Positions 38,301 through 46,926 of a stretch of DNA of 64,000 nucleotides are shown piece by piece. The stretch spans positions 1 to 64,000 of the forward strand of contig JALHNI010000006.1 in NCBI GenBank assembly GCA_022843605.1. Reading direction: 5' to 3'. Made by a program: the position numbers and the translations under genes. Each line of letters starts with the position of its first letter. The first letter of the stretch is position 1. The stretch is from Bryobacter sp. GTDB lineage: Bacteria > Acidobacteriota > Terriglobia > Bryobacterales > Bryobacteraceae. The notes under the pieces are model-generated. The model saw nothing but the letters and a program-made list of their open reading frames with translations, was not told where the DNA came from and did no database searches.

Positions 38301-38391
38301 CAATGGGAACCACCCTGCCAAAAGGCGCTGCCGTCAAGCCCTCCACGAGCATGAGACAGCACGCGAACAGAAATACTCTTGTCGTCAGCAT
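35356..38391 (-). CDS. Exported beta-propeller protein with C-terminal TIGR03437-like domain
   Basis: 1011 residues from the ATG at 38391 (GGAG 9 bases upstream; signal peptide MLTTRVFLFACCLMLVEGLT). Residues 30-380 and 480-760 contain YVTN-like propeller blades (ADLALDEARGVLYIANFTAN, then SLSPDGRWLLIAHYG). Between them is an Ig-like segment. The last 230 residues form the Solibacter C-terminal domain: VVNSADWQRSVAPGGLVSIT, GQNMSPLNIAT, VSDKQVNAQLPFNI, FLTGMGRTSP, APGQVGVYVINVWIP. Such proteins are secreted. It follows the Tad locus on the same strand, 244 bases from the small membrane peptide. An alternative start lies at 38412. Confidence 0.9.
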   Translation of the reverse strand: MLTTRVFLFACCLMLVEGLTAAPFGRVVPIGGQAADLALDEARGVLYIANFTANRIEVMSLADGSIQTSINVAAQPGSLSLSPDGRWLLIAHYGATPTGTAPRNSLTLIDLPTNSRQNFVLSAPPLGVAFGLDGQALVVTTTDFLLFDPLLGTTRQLDSVQGVVAKTLPQPAGTFPSQITTASVGVSGDGLTIYGLTDAIRFRYDVNTKGIVSIGYTSTPAQAPRVVSVNRDGSRVAMGWALHDRRGTLLAQHPNALGLLNVGGHVVDSARGVIYTQVPPSNVTVTTPTTPTAPAAPVAGGSGTPAGPVIEQVLQVVDIDNLAVRERIQLAENLAGKGLLTADNNTAYVISDSGVTILPVGQLGQAQKLAASVQDLMFLGNFCDRRIATQEFTLSDPSGASTDFAITSSIPGVSVSPSSGTTPAVIRVSIDPNTYTNTRGTVSGVLSIRSTAALNVPPSVRLLINNREPDQRGSTVNISGTLVDVIADPSRDRFFVLRQNTNEALVFDGNTYQQIASLKTGNTPTQMAISFDRRWLVIGADNSQIAHVYDLETLQPSAPILMPPGHYPRSIAASGRAMLVASRVAGPIHTIDRIDMTARAATELPTLGVWENNIDINTTLVASGNGSRILAAQSTGGMMLYDGNVDTFTISRKDYTSLSGAFAASSFDQFVVGNLMFNSSLVATRRFDAGAGLPSGFAFIDQSAIRTTAAAADAPGQIQRVNLTSGADQRATRMIEAPVLSSLARPFTRSLAVLPSRTNVIALTVSGFTVLPWNYDASVAPPKIERVVNSADWQRSVAPGGLVSITGQNMSPLNIATKQIPLPTALGESCLTVNGVPMPLIFVSDKQVNAQLPFNIDGNATMILRTPGGVSDNFNLQILPTAPGIFRQQVEGIGEVPVITASRNGQPITGSNPVKREDHITIFLTGMGRTSPQIEEGLPSPESPRAKALVDPVMTLGGHALTEFTAELAPGQVGVYVINVWIPGAVPTGVEVPLVITQGSVSTTVHVRVIN

Positions 38392-38634
38392 GTAACGTCG
38401 CTCCGCAATCATCGTTGTTCTCTCTTGTTCTCTTCGCTCACGTGCTTCCCACCCAGCCCGCAAGTTTCAGTCCCCGAATTCGAGACAATTCGCGGACCGG
38501 CTTTCGGACCCGCCACGAATTGCACCCGCTCCACACCAACCAGACACTCGCTGCGGCCGATCCACACCCGGCGGGGCCGCACTCCCGGTGCGCCCACCCT
38601 TCAGACGAAGCGGTGAGCGCCGGGAGCTTGCCAA

Positions 38635-38733
38635 TTAGTCGTCGGCGCCCGACTTGCGGCGGAGGACGATGACCCCCAAAAACGCAATCGCCAGGACTGC
38701 GCAAATAATCCGAACCATTGATGCATCTACCAT
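38635..38733 (-). CDS. 32-residue single-pass membrane peptide in the Tad locus
   Basis: Sequence begins MVDASMVRIICAVLAIAFLG, continues VIVLRRKSGADD and stops. AAGGAGA lies 7 bases before the ATG, an excellent ribosome binding site. The peptide has one hydrophobic segment (about residues 7-24) followed by RRK and an acidic end, predicting N-outside, C-inside topology. It follows tadC after 84 bases on the same strand. It lacks the Glu-Tyr and Gly cleavage motif of Flp prepilins, so it is not the pilin. It may be a small regulator or assembly partner. Confidence 0.6.
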   Translation of the reverse strand: MVDASMVRIICAVLAIAFLGVIVLRRKSGADD

Positions 38734-38817
38734 GTGAATGTCTCCTTGCCAAAATTCAGGCGGGTCAAAGCGCCCACACTAAACGGATACTGGTCTATCG
38801 GCGGTTTCGCGCCGGAA

Positions 38818-39735
38818 CTACATGTTGTTCATCATCGGGATCAGTTCGCGAATGATCTTCATCACGACCGGACCCACGGTGACCACGAACAATGAAGGCA
38901 GAATGCAGAAGAAGATTGGAAAGATGAGTTTGACGCCCAGTTTTGCCGCCTTTTCTTCCGCAATTTGCCGGGCCTGCACACGCATGTAGTCGGCGTGAGC
39001 ACGCAAAGACTGGGCCACTCCCGTGCCGAACCGATCGGCCTGGATAAGCACCGCCACCAACTTCTTAAGATCCTCCACGGACGTGCGGTCGGCTAGGTTA
39101 CGCAGCGCCTCAATCCGGCGCTTGCCCGCTTTCAACTCGTAGTTGACCGTGGCGAACTCCTCAGTAATCTCTTTGTGCGCATGTTCGAGTTCCTTAGCCA
39201 CCTGCACAATCGCCTGGTCAAGCCCCAAACCGGACTCGACGCAAACCACCATCAGGTCCAGCGCGTTCGCCAGACCGCGCTGGATCTCCTTCTGGCGCTT
39301 CTGGCCGCGAATCTTAACGTACTCGTTGGGGCCGAAAAATCCCGCGGCCGCGGCGGCGACAATCGCCATGATCTTCATCGAAGAATCAGTGTTCGCATTG
39401 GCCACCACAGCAGCCATAATCACGGGCATCAGGACGCCGAACGCAACTTTGGCGCCGTACAGCATCTTGAGCGCGTTCGGTCCCCGGAAGCCGCTGCGGA
39501 TCAGCCGCTTCTGCATCGCGGTTACATCTTTGGGCGACGCGGGCATCACTTCGCTCAACCGCGTCATCAGATCCCGGAAGACGAGGCTCGGATGGATCGG
39601 GGTCTCCTCCTGCTGATAGCCGGTGCCCGTCACCCGCTCGATCGCTTCCTTGGGTTGCACCCAGAGCTTCATGCCCACCAGCGAGATGGCAACCGCCACC
39701 ACCGCAAAAACGACGAAGGTAATGAGCAACATCAT
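38818..39735 (-). CDS. tadC: TadC-like inner-membrane platform protein (T2SS F family)
   Basis: 305 residues with the GspF/TadC fold: an N-terminal membrane segment (LITFVVFAVVAVAISLVGMK), a central pair near 95-140, a cytoplasmic helical region (ALDLMVVCVESGLGLDQAIV and ELKAGKRRIEALRNLADRTS) and a C-terminal pair (LIFPIFFCILPSLFVVTVGP). With TadB it forms the platform for pilus assembly. It starts 12 bases after the tadB stop. Confidence 0.92.
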   Translation of the reverse strand: MMLLITFVVFAVVAVAISLVGMKLWVQPKEAIERVTGTGYQQEETPIHPSLVFRDLMTRLSEVMPASPKDVTAMQKRLIRSGFRGPNALKMLYGAKVAFGVLMPVIMAAVVANANTDSSMKIMAIVAAAAAGFFGPNEYVKIRGQKRQKEIQRGLANALDLMVVCVESGLGLDQAIVQVAKELEHAHKEITEEFATVNYELKAGKRRIEALRNLADRTSVEDLKKLVAVLIQADRFGTGVAQSLRAHADYMRVQARQIAEEKAAKLGVKLIFPIFFCILPSLFVVTVGPVVMKIIRELIPMMNNM

Positions 39736-39747
39736 AAACTTGGCCTC

Positions 39748-40722
39748 TTAAACTTCGATGTCCACGATCTTACGAATTGCGCCGTAACCAATCAGTTGCA
39801 GCACGACAGCGCCGGCCATCATGTAGTTGCCGACCTCATCCACGAAGAAGAACTTGATGTAGTCGGGGTTGGTGATGAACATCATCACGGCGACGCCGAG
39901 CGGAATACAGGTAAGTGCCGTACCGGTCATTTTGCCGTGGGCGCTAATTGCGCGAATCTTGCCGCGCAGCTTGAAGCGTTCGCGAATGACAACGGCGAGC
40001 TTGTCGAGAATCTCAGCCAGATTGCCGCCGGTGCGCTTCTGCAACATCACGGCGGAGACAAAGAAGTGCACGTCCAGCGAGGGGACCCGTTTACCCAACT
40101 TCTGCAGCGCAACATCGAGCGGCAAACCCAGGTTATGCTCCTCGAAGGTACGGCGGAATTCGCTCGAGAGCGGTTCCTGAAACTCACGGTGAATCATCTC
40201 GAGGGATACGGAAAAAGCGTGGCCGGCGCGCATCGACCGGGCGACGAACTCCAGACTGTCGGGAAAGAGTTCCTCGAAGCGCTTGAGGCGAGCCGCGCGT
40301 TTACGGCGCAAGTGCAGGAACGGCAACGCCGCCGCAACGGCGGCGATCAACAACGCCGCATTACGATACGGCCCCAAAAAGTTCCACCCAATGAAGAAGC
40401 TGACCAGGCCCAAGCCAAGAGAAGTATGCACCAGCCGCGCCGGCTTCCACTTGACGCCGGCCTGCTCGATCATCTCTTCCAGCTTGCTGGTCCAGTCATA
40501 GCGCTGCAGCAGTTGTTTGGCGAAGCGACCCTGGGTCGGATCCTCGACGGAGAACAGCGCCGGACCGGCTTTGGAGGCCTTGGCCTTGGCATCCTGCCGG
40601 TCCTTGCCACTCAGGCGGCTTCGAATCTGTTTAAGATCAGAGCTCTTAAATGCCTGGGTCACCAGAAACCAGACGCCTACCGATAGCAGCCAGACCACAA
40701 CCGCAATGAAGATAAAGTTCAT
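39748..40722 (-). CDS. tadB: TadB-like inner-membrane platform protein (T2SS F family)
   Basis: 324 residues. An N-terminal membrane segment, a cytoplasmic domain with [20 protein letters not shown] and [20 protein letters not shown], the conserved [20 protein letters not shown], then two C-terminal membrane segments. TadB partners TadC. The ATG overlaps the stop of the ATPase gene by 4 bases. Confidence 0.93.
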   Translation of the reverse strand: MNFIFIAVVVWLLSVGVWFLVTQAFKSSDLKQIRSRLSGKDRQDAKAKASKAGPALFSVEDPTQGRFAKQLLQRYDWTSKLEEMIEQAGVKWKPARLVHTSLGLGLVSFFIGWNFLGPYRNAALLIAAVAAALPFLHLRRKRAARLKRFEELFPDSLEFVARSMRAGHAFSVSLEMIHREFQEPLSSEFRRTFEEHNLGLPLDVALQKLGKRVPSLDVHFFVSAVMLQKRTGGNLAEILDKLAVVIRERFKLRGKIRAISAHGKMTGTALTCIPLGVAVMMFITNPDYIKFFFVDEVGNYMMAGAVVLQLIGYGAIRKIVDIEV

Positions 40723-42080
40723 ACCTCCACCACCTCATCAAACATGCTCGAGCTCAACTTGATTCCGGCCGACAACAGCTTTTCGTAGAACTTGGGACGG
40801 ATACCGGTCGCCGCAAAACGGCCGATCACCTTCCCCTCGGGAGTCAACCCGCGCTTCTCGAAGACGAAAATGTCTTGCAGCGTGATCATGTCGCCTTCCA
40901 TGCCAGTGACCTCCGTAATGTTGATCACACGGCGCGAGCCATCGCTCAAACGCGAGGCCTGCACCAGTACATGCACGGCGCTGGCAATCTGCTGGCGCAC
41001 CGAGTTGATCTGCATGTTCGAGTTTGCAATCGAAACCATCACCTCGAGGCGCGAAACACCGTCACGCGGGCTATTGGCGTGGATCGTCGTTAAGCTGCCG
41101 TCGTGGCCCGTATTCATGGCCTGCAACATGTCGAGCGCTTCTTCGCCACGGACTTCGCCCACGACAATGCGGTCAGGGCGCATACGCAGACTGTTCACCA
41201 GCAACTCACGCTGACGCACGGCGCCGTTGCCCTCCAGGTTCGCCGGTCTCGTTTCGAGACGTGCCACGTGCGGCTGCTTCAGTTGCAGTTCGGCGGCGTC
41301 CTCGATGGTGACGATGCGTTCCTTGGGCGAGATGAAAAACGAGAGAGCATTGAGCAGGGTCGTCTTGCCGGCACCCGTACCGCCAATGATGATGATGTTC
41401 AGGTGGGCCTTCACGCAGCCCTCCAGCAGTTCCATCATGCCCTTCGTGAGCGCCTTCTTTTCCACCAGATCGGCGGGCATCAGCTTGTCTTGCGAAAAGC
41501 GGCGAATGGATAGCAGCGGCCCATCCAAGGCCAAGGGAGGAATGATCGCGTTTACGCGCGAGCCATCAAGCAGACGGGCATCGACCATGGGCGTCGATTC
41601 GTCGATGCGGCGGCCCACCTGGCTCACAATCTTGTCGATAATGCGCAGCAGGTGGGCGTCGTCGCGAAAGGTAACCGAGGTGATTTCCAGTTGCCCGCGG
41701 CGTTCGACGTAGACCTGCTTGTGGCCGTTCACCAGGATGTCCGAGATCGTCGAATCGGAGAGCAGGGTCTCGAGCGGACCCAGGCCAAATACCTCGTCCA
41801 ACACTTCTTCTGAAATTTGCTGTTTTTCGAGCGAGGACAGCAACGTCGGCTCGGAGTCAATCAGGGTGATCAACGCCTGACGCACCTCGCTGCGCACGCG
41901 CTGGTTATCAATCGTGGCCAGCGCCTCGAGGTTGATCTTGTCAAGCAGCTTACGATGGAGCGTGAACTTCAGCTCCTGATACTCGGGCTTGAGCATCGCC
42001 TTGGGCTTGCCCGCATTCTTCAGGAGCCGCTGCTCCCAGCTCATCTGTTGCTTGTTTCCGGCTTCCGCAATCGGTACCAT
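40719..42080 (-). CDS. cpaF: Secretion ATPase CpaF/TadA
   Basis: 453 residues. The Walker A GGTGAGKT lies at 233-240, Walker B region [11 protein letters not shown] at 302-312, and the His box [16 protein letters not shown] at 325-340. The N-terminal domain (40-180, with [13 protein letters not shown] and [20 protein letters not shown]) is the CpaF/TadA type. This hexameric ATPase powers pilin polymerisation. The start follows the CpaE stop by 32 bases. Confidence 0.95.
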   Translation of the reverse strand: MVPIAEAGNKQQMSWEQRLLKNAGKPKAMLKPEYQELKFTLHRKLLDKINLEALATIDNQRVRSEVRQALITLIDSEPTLLSSLEKQQISEEVLDEVFGLGPLETLLSDSTISDILVNGHKQVYVERRGQLEITSVTFRDDAHLLRIIDKIVSQVGRRIDESTPMVDARLLDGSRVNAIIPPLALDGPLLSIRRFSQDKLMPADLVEKKALTKGMMELLEGCVKAHLNIIIIGGTGAGKTTLLNALSFFISPKERIVTIEDAAELQLKQPHVARLETRPANLEGNGAVRQRELLVNSLRMRPDRIVVGEVRGEEALDMLQAMNTGHDGSLTTIHANSPRDGVSRLEVMVSIANSNMQINSVRQQIASAVHVLVQASRLSDGSRRVINITEVTGMEGDMITLQDIFVFEKRGLTPEGKVIGRFAATGIRPKFYEKLLSAGIKLSSSMFDEVVEV

Positions 42081-42112
42081 GGCGCTCTATCTCCTTCACT
42101 CATCCCAGCCGT

Positions 42113-43297
42113 TTAGGCTTGCGAATAGGCCGTTTTCGGTTCGAGCAATCCGCCCGCCCGTCGTTTTTCTGCCTTCGCGGGTCCGGCCAGTTTGCCCGCG
42201 AGACTTTCGATTGATTTGCCCAGCTCCGATTCGCTTCCCAACGGTTGACCCAGGGTCACCACGCGATGAAGCGAAAAGTAGTCGTTCGGGAAGGTGGCAT
42301 GCACCGAACAGTTGAAGATCTTTTCCATATCGGAGCGGTTGATGTTGTCGCGCTTATTCACGCGGTTGATCAACACTTGGTATCGGTCCTTGGTGAGGCC
42401 AATCGTGTTCAGCAACGAGACCGCCTTGCGAGCCAAGTGGAGGCTCGGCAGCTCCGATGTGGAAACCAGGTAGGAGCTGTCACTTTCCGCCACTGCCAGC
42501 AGACTGAACTTCTGAAAGACAGCCGGCAGGTCAAGGATCACCCAGTCGTACTGCATCCGGGCGTATTGCAGGACGTCATGCAGCGCCCCCAAATTCAGCA
42601 GGCCCGCAAAGGGTGCCTCTGGAGCGGGCAGAATATCCACGCCGCCCACGCTCACGGTCAGGTTGCTCCAGCTAGCCGCCGTCAGTTCGTGCGCCTGATT
42701 GAGCGCATCCACCAACGAATAGGGGTGATTCAACTTCAGATAGAAGCCGATCGTGCCACCCATCAGGTCGCAATCAATCAGCAGGACGCGCTTGCCGCCC
42801 ATCTTCTTAATCGCGAAGGCCGTTTGGGTGGCCAGAGTGGAGGCGCCGGAACCGGGCTTCGCACTCGCAAAGGCCGCAATCTTGCCCATCTCCGGTTCCG
42901 CGGCGTCTTCTGGCGCTCGCATCCGCCGGATACGGCCCATGGCCTCGCGTTGTTGGGAGACCTCGAGAGGTGAATACAGAAACTCGCAAGCGCCGGCCCG
43001 TAATGACTGAATGAGCGAATGCGGGTCATTGACTTCGTGCAAGCCAATGATGTGGATCTCTGGCCGTGCGATGAGGGAAATCAACTGGCAGGCTTGGTCA
43101 AGGTCGGTCGCAAGGTCAACCAGCACCACTTCAGGCTGCAGTTGCCGGAGGCGGAGTTCGAGCGTTTGCTCGGTGGGGTAGCTCTTCAGATCGCCCACCA
43201 CTTGAAACGCCCGCGCTTCGCCTTGGGACGAAGAAAGCTCGCGCGCGAGTTCACGGTTCGGACTAATGATGAGGGCTGTGAGTGGTGCTTCCCGCAT
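42113..43297 (-). CDS. cpaE: CpaE/TadZ-like MinD-family ATPase with receiver-like N-terminus
   Basis: 394 residues. Residues 1-125 form a response-regulator-like fold with Asp61 in VVLVDLAT but without the usual acidic pair. Residues 137-390 are a MinD/ParA-like ATPase with a deviant Walker motif KPGSGAST (147-154), where the signature lysines are partly replaced, and LLIDCDLMGG. TadZ proteins place the Tad complex at the cell pole. It lies between the secretin and the CpaF ATPase. Confidence 0.9.
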   Translation of the reverse strand: MREAPLTALIISPNRELARELSSSQGEARAFQVVGDLKSYPTEQTLELRLRQLQPEVVLVDLATDLDQACQLISLIARPEIHIIGLHEVNDPHSLIQSLRAGACEFLYSPLEVSQQREAMGRIRRMRAPEDAAEPEMGKIAAFASAKPGSGASTLATQTAFAIKKMGGKRVLLIDCDLMGGTIGFYLKLNHPYSLVDALNQAHELTAASWSNLTVSVGGVDILPAPEAPFAGLLNLGALHDVLQYARMQYDWVILDLPAVFQKFSLLAVAESDSSYLVSTSELPSLHLARKAVSLLNTIGLTKDRYQVLINRVNKRDNINRSDMEKIFNCSVHATFPNDYFSLHRVVTLGQPLGSESELGKSIESLAGKLAGPAKAEKRRAGGLLEPKTAYSQA

Positions 43298-43329
43298 GGG
43301 TTGGCTTCTTCTCGATTCGGTACGAATTC

Positions 43330-45351
43330 TTAACGTTGCGCTCCCGGAGTGGAAGAGCGAGCGGCGGAACTGGATGCCGAACCGCCGCTCAATACCTGCA
43401 TCGGTAAGGAGGTGATACCGGCCGACAGGTTCCGCCGGATCGGTGCCGCGACTGCGGCAACGGGCTTGGGCTCCGCAGCTTGAACGTTGGCCTCCACGGG
43501 CGCGGCGGGCACAGTCTCTTTTGTCTCTTTCGTTGCTGCCGCTCCGGCCTCAGCGGGGGCAGGTGCGGCAACCGGCGTCGCAGCCGGGGCGGCTGGCAGT
43601 TCGAGCGCCGGCGCGGTTGCCGGCGCCTCAACGGGTGCCGCGACCGGCACGGTCTCCGCCTGCGCATTCTCTCCCGCCCGCATCGGCGTCGTCTGGACCT
43701 CCGGGCTGGCTACGGGAACCGCCGAAGGGCTGTCCTCCGTTGCACGCGTCAACGGACGCTCACCCGCAGTCGTGTACTGGAAGGCGCCCGCTGCCGAGGC
43801 TTTCGGCGCCGATGGACTGGAGGCCGAAGCCGGCTTGCGACCCCAGAACTTCAGCCGGTTTCCCTTCCCGGGTTCACTCTCGGCCTTCTCAGCCTTAGGT
43901 CCGGGCTTGGCATCGGGAGCCGCAGAGGTCGGCGGCAAGATATGCTGCGAGCCGTTCCCGACTGAGTTGCGATTGATCTGGTTGCGATTTGCCGGCATCG
44001 GCTGGACGACTGCGCCGCCCACGCCGGGAACCAGATCGGCACCGACTTTGTCACCCGGCTTCCTGTCCGGCAGGAACTGACGGAGCCAAGCCGGCTCGGG
44101 CTTCGGGTCGCCGGCGTTGATCGGAGTCGCCATCTCCGGCGTGACGATGATCACCAACTCGGACTTGGAACGGTTCTCGGTACGCGAACGAAACAATGAA
44201 CCCAGGATCGGGATATTGGCGAGTCCGGGAATCTTGTTAAAGCTCTCATTGACGCGATCGTCGATCAAGCCGGCGATCACAAAGCTCTGCCCGGCACCCA
44301 ACTCGATGTTGGTTTCCATGCGGCGGGTGGCCAAAGCCGGGATCGTGAAACCGCTGAAGGTGACGGCGTTGGCCAAATCGATCGTTGAGACTTCCGGCTT
44401 CACGTACAGTTTGATCGTGTTGTTCTCCGTCATCTGCGGGTTGAAGGTCAGACGAATACCGAATTCGCGGAACTGAATCGTCACCGCGCCGGCATTTGAA
44501 CCGCCCTGCAGCACCGGAACCGGGAACTCACCGCCCACCAGGAAGCTGGCTTCTTTGCCGTTCGTGGTGACAAGATTCGGTTCGGCCAGGATCTGCAAAA
44601 CGCCCTGCGCCTGCAGCGCCTTTACCAGCGCCGCCATGTTGAGATCCGGACGAAAGGCAAAGATGTTGAGTGCATCGGAGACGGTAAAACGGCCATCCGA
44701 GGTGACGGTGGGCGGACTGAACTGCTGGGTCGAAATGGCGCCCGTGGTATTACCCACGCCGGTGGAAACCAGGTTCACGCCAAACTGCTGCGCTTGCGTG
44801 CGATCCAGTTCCGCGAAACGAACCTTGAGCACGATCTGCTTGGAAACCGGGGCAGCGGTGAGGCTCATGTTGCTGACCACGGTCTTCGCCAGCGGCGTGG
44901 CGATCGCCACCGCCCGGTCGGCTACTTCCTTGCTGCTCACGGTGCCAATCAGCGTGATCGAATCGCGACCGGCGACGAGTCCGATGTTCTCGTTCGGGAA
45001 GGTATCTTTCAGCAGACGTTTGATCGGCTCAAGATTGTGCTCAACCGTTACGTTGTACATGGTGCGCAAACCGGTCTTGGCCCACACCACCACCGTCGCC
45101 GAGCCGTGTCCCTTACCGTGCAGCAGGAACTCGCGCGAGGTCGCGGGGACGGCATCCACAACATCGGGATTCGACGTCGAGATCCGGCTGATGTCAGCGG
45201 GGTAGTCGATCACCAGGCTCTTGCTCACCGTAACGTGCAGGTCCTCAATGGTCATTCCGCCCGCGCTGGCGACGGCCACCGGCTCTTGCGCGCCGGCCGT
45301 ACCAACCAGGACCAGCGACATAATTAGCGCCAACAGTTCTCGCACCCTCAT
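43330..45351 (-). CDS. cpaC: Tad secretin CpaC/RcpA with long Pro/Ala-rich C-terminus
   Basis: 673 residues with signal peptide (MRVRELLALIMSLVLVGTAG). Residues 30-105 are the pilus secretin N-domain, then a BON-like domain (IKRLLKDTFPNENIGLVAGR), and the secretin core at about 165-410 ends with the diagnostic KIPGLANIPILGSLFRS. Family members usually stop soon after. Here about 250 further residues follow, rich in Pro, Ala and Glu (APVEAPATAPALELPAAPAA) and probably disordered, ending with a serine-rich stretch. The tail might lie in the periplasm or at the surface. It makes the outer-membrane channel of the Tad system. Confidence 0.93.
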   Translation of the reverse strand: MRVRELLALIMSLVLVGTAGAQEPVAVASAGGMTIEDLHVTVSKSLVIDYPADISRISTSNPDVVDAVPATSREFLLHGKGHGSATVVVWAKTGLRTMYNVTVEHNLEPIKRLLKDTFPNENIGLVAGRDSITLIGTVSSKEVADRAVAIATPLAKTVVSNMSLTAAPVSKQIVLKVRFAELDRTQAQQFGVNLVSTGVGNTTGAISTQQFSPPTVTSDGRFTVSDALNIFAFRPDLNMAALVKALQAQGVLQILAEPNLVTTNGKEASFLVGGEFPVPVLQGGSNAGAVTIQFREFGIRLTFNPQMTENNTIKLYVKPEVSTIDLANAVTFSGFTIPALATRRMETNIELGAGQSFVIAGLIDDRVNESFNKIPGLANIPILGSLFRSRTENRSKSELVIIVTPEMATPINAGDPKPEPAWLRQFLPDRKPGDKVGADLVPGVGGAVVQPMPANRNQINRNSVGNGSQHILPPTSAAPDAKPGPKAEKAESEPGKGNRLKFWGRKPASASSPSAPKASAAGAFQYTTAGERPLTRATEDSPSAVPVASPEVQTTPMRAGENAQAETVPVAAPVEAPATAPALELPAAPAATPVAAPAPAEAGAAATKETKETVPAAPVEANVQAAEPKPVAAVAAPIRRNLSAGITSLPMQVLSGGSASSSAARSSTPGAQR

Positions 45352-45419
45352 GACATCAACCTCTCTAAAATCTTTTCTTGCTCTTGTTGCTTTTCTTCAA
45401 CGCCGGATACGGGAATCAA

Positions 45420-46355
45420 CTAGAAACCAGGCCCCGGATTCGGCGGTGGCGCCGAGCTGTTGTCCGATCCACCGGACTTGATCGTTTCGAGCGTTCGCGT
45501 ATTGCCCCGAATGACCACAATCTGTTCCGGAGGCGGCGGGGGAGCCGGAGCGCGCACGATCGGGGCCGGGGCCACCATCACCGGAGCCGGACGCCAAACG
45601 CGCTTCGGACGCTCGCTCGGCTCCGGGCTGCCCGGCGGACGGCCGAAACCATACAACTGACTCACTGTCTTGCCGCTCGTCATTTTCTGATCCTGATCGT
45701 TGCCGTTACGCAAGACCAGTTGGATCCGGCCTTCATTGCCCGCTAGGGTGAGAACCTCGGCCTGCTCGGGCGTGGCGAGCAACGTTACGCTCGGAGCCTG
45801 CATGGCTTGACCGCGAGCATCCGGTTGGATCGTCGTACCCGACGAAAGCACCGTCACGTTCTGGAGCACTGTCGTCGTAATCGTATCGTTGCCATTCGGC
45901 GGACGGCCAGTTACCAGAACGTCGACGCGCATACCGGGCATAACGAAACCGGCAACCGCGCTCACATCCGTCACGCGCACCGTCACCGCGCGCATGCCCA
46001 CCGGGATGATCGGGGCCAACCCGGCACCGCTATTGCGGGCCGCGAGGCGACCTTCCATCACCGGCTCGTCTTGCAGAATGTTGCTGACGATCGGACGGTC
46101 CAGAACCTCTTCCACCTTGGCGTAGGCGCCCTTCGGGAACTGATCCACGGGAACCCGGATCGTCTTGACGTCGCCCGGCTTGATAGTCGTACCCACCGGC
46201 AGCGGCTTCGTCGTCACCACCAGGTCCTTCGTGTCGGTGGCTTGCGCCTGTTTCGCGGGACCTGAGCCACGGTTGGTGATGGTGTAAAAAACACTCGACA
46301 CCACCAGGGCGAACAGTAAGCTCACCCCCAGCACGGTCATAAATCTACGATCCAT
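45420..46355 (-). CDS. cpaB: Flp pilus assembly protein CpaB/RcpC
   Basis: 311 residues from the ATG at 46355 (GGAGG upstream; an earlier ATG at 46388 would overlap the tadV stop). One N-terminal membrane segment (MTVLGVSLLFALVVSSVFYT), a SAF/beta-clip domain (TKPLPVGTTIKPGDVKTIRV, PVGMRAVTVRVTDVSAVAGF, MRVDVLVTG) and a proline-rich C-terminus (VRAPAPPPPPEQIVV). The family assists secretin assembly in the periplasm. Confidence 0.93.
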   Translation of the reverse strand: MDRRFMTVLGVSLLFALVVSSVFYTITNRGSGPAKQAQATDTKDLVVTTKPLPVGTTIKPGDVKTIRVPVDQFPKGAYAKVEEVLDRPIVSNILQDEPVMEGRLAARNSGAGLAPIIPVGMRAVTVRVTDVSAVAGFVMPGMRVDVLVTGRPPNGNDTITTTVLQNVTVLSSGTTIQPDARGQAMQAPSVTLLATPEQAEVLTLAGNEGRIQLVLRNGNDQDQKMTSGKTVSQLYGFGRPPGSPEPSERPKRVWRPAPVMVAPAPIVRAPAPPPPPEQIVVIRGNTRTLETIKSGGSDNSSAPPPNPGPGF

Positions 46356-46388
46356 AACTAAACTCCCTCCACCAGCAATGCCGGACAA

Positions 46389-46847
46389 CTAGCGCGATAA
46401 CAAAGCCAACCAGGCACCCACCGTAATCGCGGGTGCATACGGAATCGAATCTTCCCCGGCGACCGCCGGGCGATTGAGCCACCATCGGCGCAACCGGTAA
46501 AAGCCAAGGGCCGAGAGGGCGAATACGCCTCCGGCCGCCGCGGTCCACAGGGCCGCCCAAAGTAACAGCGAAGGGCCCAGGATGGCCCCGAAGCCCGCCA
46601 TGAGCTTCACGTCGCCGCCGCCCATGCCGCCCAAGACGTAAAAGACGAGGAACACCACGAAGCCGCCAACCGCCCCGGCCAGGGCCATCAAGCCTCCCCA
46701 CCAGCCCTGCTCGGACCAATTGATCGCCACTCCGCCGACCAACGCGGCGACCGGTATCCAGTTGGAAATCTGCCGGTGCCATAGGTCTTCCACCGTGGCG
46801 GCTAAGCCAAGTGCGAGGCTGAGCGAAATTTGGGGATTGATCGTCAT
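46389..46847 (-). CDS. cpaA: Prepilin peptidase TadV/CpaA
   Basis: 152 residues, the size of short type-IV prepilin peptidases. Catalytic aspartates are Asp21 in EDLWHRQISN and Asp79 in the GGGD motif (GGMGGGDVKLM). Four or five membrane segments. It would cleave the Flp leader, although no Flp gene is visible. Its ATG overlaps the stop of a 21-codon reading frame as ATGA. Confidence 0.92.
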   Translation of the reverse strand: MTINPQISLSLALGLAATVEDLWHRQISNWIPVAALVGGVAINWSEQGWWGGLMALAGAVGGFVVFLVFYVLGGMGGGDVKLMAGFGAILGPSLLLWAALWTAAAGGVFALSALGFYRLRRWWLNRPAVAGEDSIPYAPAITVGAWLALLSR

Positions 46848-46909
46848 GCGATGAATTGGCGGACCAGTGCTCGTTCCTCTAATCCTTCGGCGGTACGGAA
46901 ATCTTTCAT
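46844..46909 (-). CDS. Possible 21-residue leader peptide upstream of tadV
   Basis: Reads MKDFRTAEGLEERALVRQFI then A and stop. The TGA overlaps the tadV ATG (ATGA), so translation through it could feed ribosomes to tadV, which has no good ribosome binding site of its own. No Shine-Dalgarno is obvious upstream of this ATG. It may be a coupling leader or chance. Confidence 0.3.
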   Translation of the reverse strand: MKDFRTAEGLEERALVRQFIA

Positions 46910-46926
46910 TAGACGGCGGGGCAAAA

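Noticed and set aside
38635-38733. Small peptide considered as the Flp pilin
   Set aside because: It lacks the prepilin leader, the Gly cleavage site and the Glu-Tyr motif, and at 32 residues it is too short.
39175-40686. A 503-codon plus-strand open frame opposite tadB and tadC
   Set aside because: It crosses two well-supported minus-strand genes and has antisense composition.
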